DNA of 64,000 nt from Trichoplax sp. H2 (taxonomy: Eukaryota > Placozoa > Uniplacotomia > Trichoplacea): positions 744,001 to 808,000 of the forward strand of contig NOWV01000006.1 of assembly GCA_003344405.1 (NCBI GenBank). Reading direction: 5' to 3'. The stretch's first letter is position 1. Each line of letters opens with the position of its first letter. Shown piece by piece: positions 61,045-64,000 of this stretch. The position numbers and the translations under genes are program-made. A model generated the notes under the pieces. That model did not search any database. It was not told where the DNA came from and saw nothing but the letters and a program-made list of their open reading frames with translations.

Positions 61045-64000
61045 CTAGTGTAAAATTTGATGTATCTTATCCAAAATTTTATGCTCTTCGGCACTTAAAC
61101 AACTAATAAAGAAGTTATAACAAGACTTTTGTCGAAATTCCTGAAAAAAATTTAGAAGCTGATCCTAGATAACGAAAATTGGGATTAGAACAGAATAACA
61201 GTAAAATAGTCAATGATAAATAAATAGCATTTTAAGTAAGGCTGGATCCATAAAAATACCTGAAGATCGATTGGAAACAAAGCATCTTCGAGATCATCAA
61301 AGCTTTCGTCATCATCAAAATCTTGTCGTTACATTAAAGGCAGACCAGAGCGTAAAAAGAGCATAAGATATTAAGGGGCTATACATGGTTTGAATAAAAC
61401 CGAATTTTGTTCTATAATGCAAGAAAGTACGCGTGCTACTTAATGTTATACATATTAACGTTTGATACCTTCAAAGTTAGAAGAATTAATATAAAGCTGG
61501 TCCTCATATAAATAATTCTGTGAATCACTGCTACTTTCTTCGTCATCGGTCCGGCTGGGAATATCAGAGATATCCTACAAATATATTGTACAATCCATTA
61601 AACGATGTAACCGTACTAAATTAATTTGATCCACATCTAAATACCGCTAATATCTTCTCATGTGGGCTATTACCCTCCAATTCGGTAGAAAATTCATAAA
61701 TGATGGCCTTGAACATTTTATGAATTATCGGAATTGTAACTTTTCGCTTTAAAACTGTAAGAAAAATATTTAATCCACTAGCCAAAATTTCGTCCAAATT
61801 TATCAAATAGCGCCTAGGGTGATACACCTAGAAAGTGCTAGTTGCGAAAGAAATTCTTGTACGGGAACGCATACCTAAATTAGTTTTCGACCTGGTCCGT
61901 CTTCCTACTTTTAATTCACATTTATACAAGCATAAACGTACATCCATTAGTTATATAGTACAACATTGACATAAACCGCAAAAAACACATTACTCGTTTA
62001 TCGCTACTTTTAAATATACTTCATACGAGGAAGATGCTTGCTTATACTGTAGTATAATAACGGTCAAAGAAGGATGATTATTAACTACAAAAATTCAATC
62101 ACTACCTATGGTTTCTTCTAACGCTTCTTCCAAAAGCGACATTGATGAAATATAAGGATCATTCGTATTAGCATAATAAAGCAGAATCTTGCAAAAGGCT
62201 AAAATGCTGCAACATTCGTAACATAAAATTTAAAGAAGCGTCAAACCATGAAAAGTAAGGAAAAGGCCTTAGCTAAGCTAATATTGTTGTACCTGATCTT
62301 GATATTGTAGCATCCAGCGATAAAGTTTTGCTGCTTACACCATTCACTTAACACGTATTCCATGGCTGAGGTCCCTGTCGGACTGGGTACACTCACAAGT
62401 AAATTATACACCAGTTGAAAGTGCTCATGGATTAAATAGGCAAACATTATTATTAAAGCCTAAATTGCAAAGCGAATCAGAATTTTAAAGCGTATCACTG
62501 AACGTAACGAGACCAGCAATGATAGAAATCGAAATTGCTTAAACGCGATAGGAAACCTGCATAACATTGCCTTCTGTTACTTGCTGCATTTTCGCAAGAA
62601 CCCCACGAAGGATTGTACCAAGATGTTGTTGCGCTAATACGTCACCCTTGTAAAATTGAGAATGTTTCTATAAAATTATGCCTTATAAAAATCCCAATTT
62701 TTTTACGTGATTTATCAGAGAGGAATTCTAATATCTCTTGATGTGTAGTGCACCTTCCTAAAAAAGACAATTGTCAGTTTTCCTACTTGCGCCGCACTGT
62801 ATTGTTCCAATTGTGGATCCACCTGTTTTAAAATGCAGTTGATGACATAAGAAAGTCCATCATTACCCTCAGGGTCCTTCCTAGATTCAAAACGAGTTTA
62901 TTAGAATTAGTCAAAATCCTAGAAAATCGAGTGTTGCACTAAAGCAACATTACCTACCACTCAAACACCTGGTCAGAGCTTCGAGAAATAAATGCTCTGA
63001 GACAGTCACTTCCGCTCTATCATGTCATAATACGGTGATATCGGTAAGAAACGAATTGCGGACAATAGCAGTCATACTTCATCCGAATATTAAGTAATAT
63101 CAGATATATGAGCAAACTCACTTGAATAATAGAAACATCATCAGTATTCATCACAGTAACTGCTACTGTTGGAAATCCGATGTTAATAAGTGTTTCAGGT
63201 ACAGGAATCGGGCAATTTTTTATCAAGTCTTCCATAATATCTAAAGCTGTCTAAAAATTTTAATATGTTATTTAAAAACAATTTGCTACTTAAACATAAT
63301 AATATTTAAAATTATATTAGGCTGATTGCAGCTTACCCCAGTAGTACAGAAAGCACTTTTTCCGCTTGTAGAAATTAAATTCATTAAAACTGGAAATAAA
63401 TGAAGTTCTAATGTCTGAAGTAAGAAAATTGTTCACACATTTCATAAATCGAACGAAACGTGAGTTAAGATGGCATACAATCTTAGCATTAATTAATTAA
63501 TTAGCAATATAATTTCTTGCAGATCTGCTGTTGTCGACGCAATACCGTAGTATATTTCATACCTGGTAGCAGTTAGGAAATTTGCTGATAATTTTAAACG
63601 AATCTTGAGCTATAGCTTCAAGGTAGGGATCTAGAATGCGTAATTGTTAACTAAATTAATTGGTACATCTAAAGGAAAATCTTACTCTGGTAACGCAAGC
63701 ATAACAAAAATATCTGACGTACTTTGGTTGTAGGTCGAATAAAACTCTACAAGCATGGGTATCAGCTTGCCATGCACTGACTCCGTAACAGACCTACTAA
63801 TCTGTATGACATCAATTACATAAGTTTATGAAATAGAAACCTTGTATTAGTCCATGATTAAAGGTATACAAAACGAGAGAGCCTGTATCTATTACTAAAA
63901 CAATCTTCTCATGTGCATCTACTAAGCATAAACGTATCTCTAAATAGAATCAATGTTAATAGAACTGTTCATACGGACTGCAAAAATTTTCCGTAAAAGT
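61045..64000 (-). CDS. IPO9: Importin-9, C-terminal part (gene continues beyond right edge)
   Basis: Karyopherin-beta nuclear import receptor built of HEAT repeats; importin-9 imports histones and other basic proteins. The stop is at 61047-61045. Confident exons are 61158-61045, 61321-61260, 61574-61469, 61754-61645, about 61907-61875, 62459-62293 and 63250-63122, with others at about 62700-63010 and 63330-63420. Family matches are IGFPTVAVTVMNTDD, SDCLRAFISRSSDQVFEW, GLSYVINCILKQVDP, PSPTGTSAMEYVLSEW, RTRSKTN, the acidic DDEESSSDSQ region, DALFPIDLQ and the C-terminal CYNFFISCLSAEEHKILDKI. Phases close across the last five exons. It is transcribed toward the GATA gene. The N-terminal Ran-binding half lies outside the window. 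Confidence 0.94.

Noticed and set aside
1-64000. CRISPR arrays, operons, riboswitches, replication origins
   Set aside because: The DNA is intron-bearing eukaryotic sequence. The regular repeats lack the repeat-spacer pattern of CRISPR, and no bacterial-type signals apply.

Overview
This is a stretch of AT-rich eukaryotic, almost certainly animal, nuclear DNA. Genes are split into many short exons by GT-AG introns of roughly 50-450 bp, with a few longer ones. The gene set is metazoan: a class A GPCR, a two-finger GATA factor, a GT31 galactosyltransferase, ABHD2, IPPK, DNAJB9 and importin-9, plus two ciliary genes (an axonemal dynein heavy chain and RIB43A). Compact introns, low GC and an intronless rhodopsin-type GPCR fit an early-branching animal such as a placozoan. 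That placement is inference, not proof.

Layout: 1-7030 (minus) is the 5' part of a dynein heavy chain gene, 21 exons read here, running off the left edge. 7.0-14.8 kb has no recognisable gene: a CTGTA/TACAG repeat array, then about 5 kb of very A/T-rich DNA with a short telomere-like motif. A possible small secreted-protein ORF lies at 14841-15143. 15.1-21.7 kb is mostly non-coding with several local repeats. A short unrecognised three-exon gene is at 21702-22333 (minus), and a dense repeat array with hairpins at 22.6-23.2 kb. The single-exon GPCR is at 23787-24800 (minus). 24.8-29.3 kb is repeats and non-coding DNA. RIB43A (12 exons, plus) is at 29356-31935. A TATA box and a short signal-peptide ORF lie near 35.1-35.4 kb.

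From 39 kb the window is gene-dense: ABHD2 (39092-42115, minus, 7 exons), IPPK (43079-46343, plus, 14 exons), DNAJB9 (47570-49303, plus, 5 exons), the GT31 enzyme (51470-52828, minus, intronless), GATA (57776-59878, plus, 5 exons) and importin-9 (61045 to beyond 64000, minus, 3' part). Arrays of the CTGTA/TACAG pentamer sit between many of these genes.

The genes do not form one pathway. The dynein and RIB43A proteins both act in motile cilia; DNAJB9 and the galactosyltransferase act in the secretory pathway; the others are independent. Exon models were built by hand: reading frame was carried across each junction and checked against remembered family motifs, so individual boundaries can be off even where the gene call is firm. 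The most unusual structure is the family of strand-switching pentamer arrays, which form long palindromes and hairpins and may be a fold-back repeat family.
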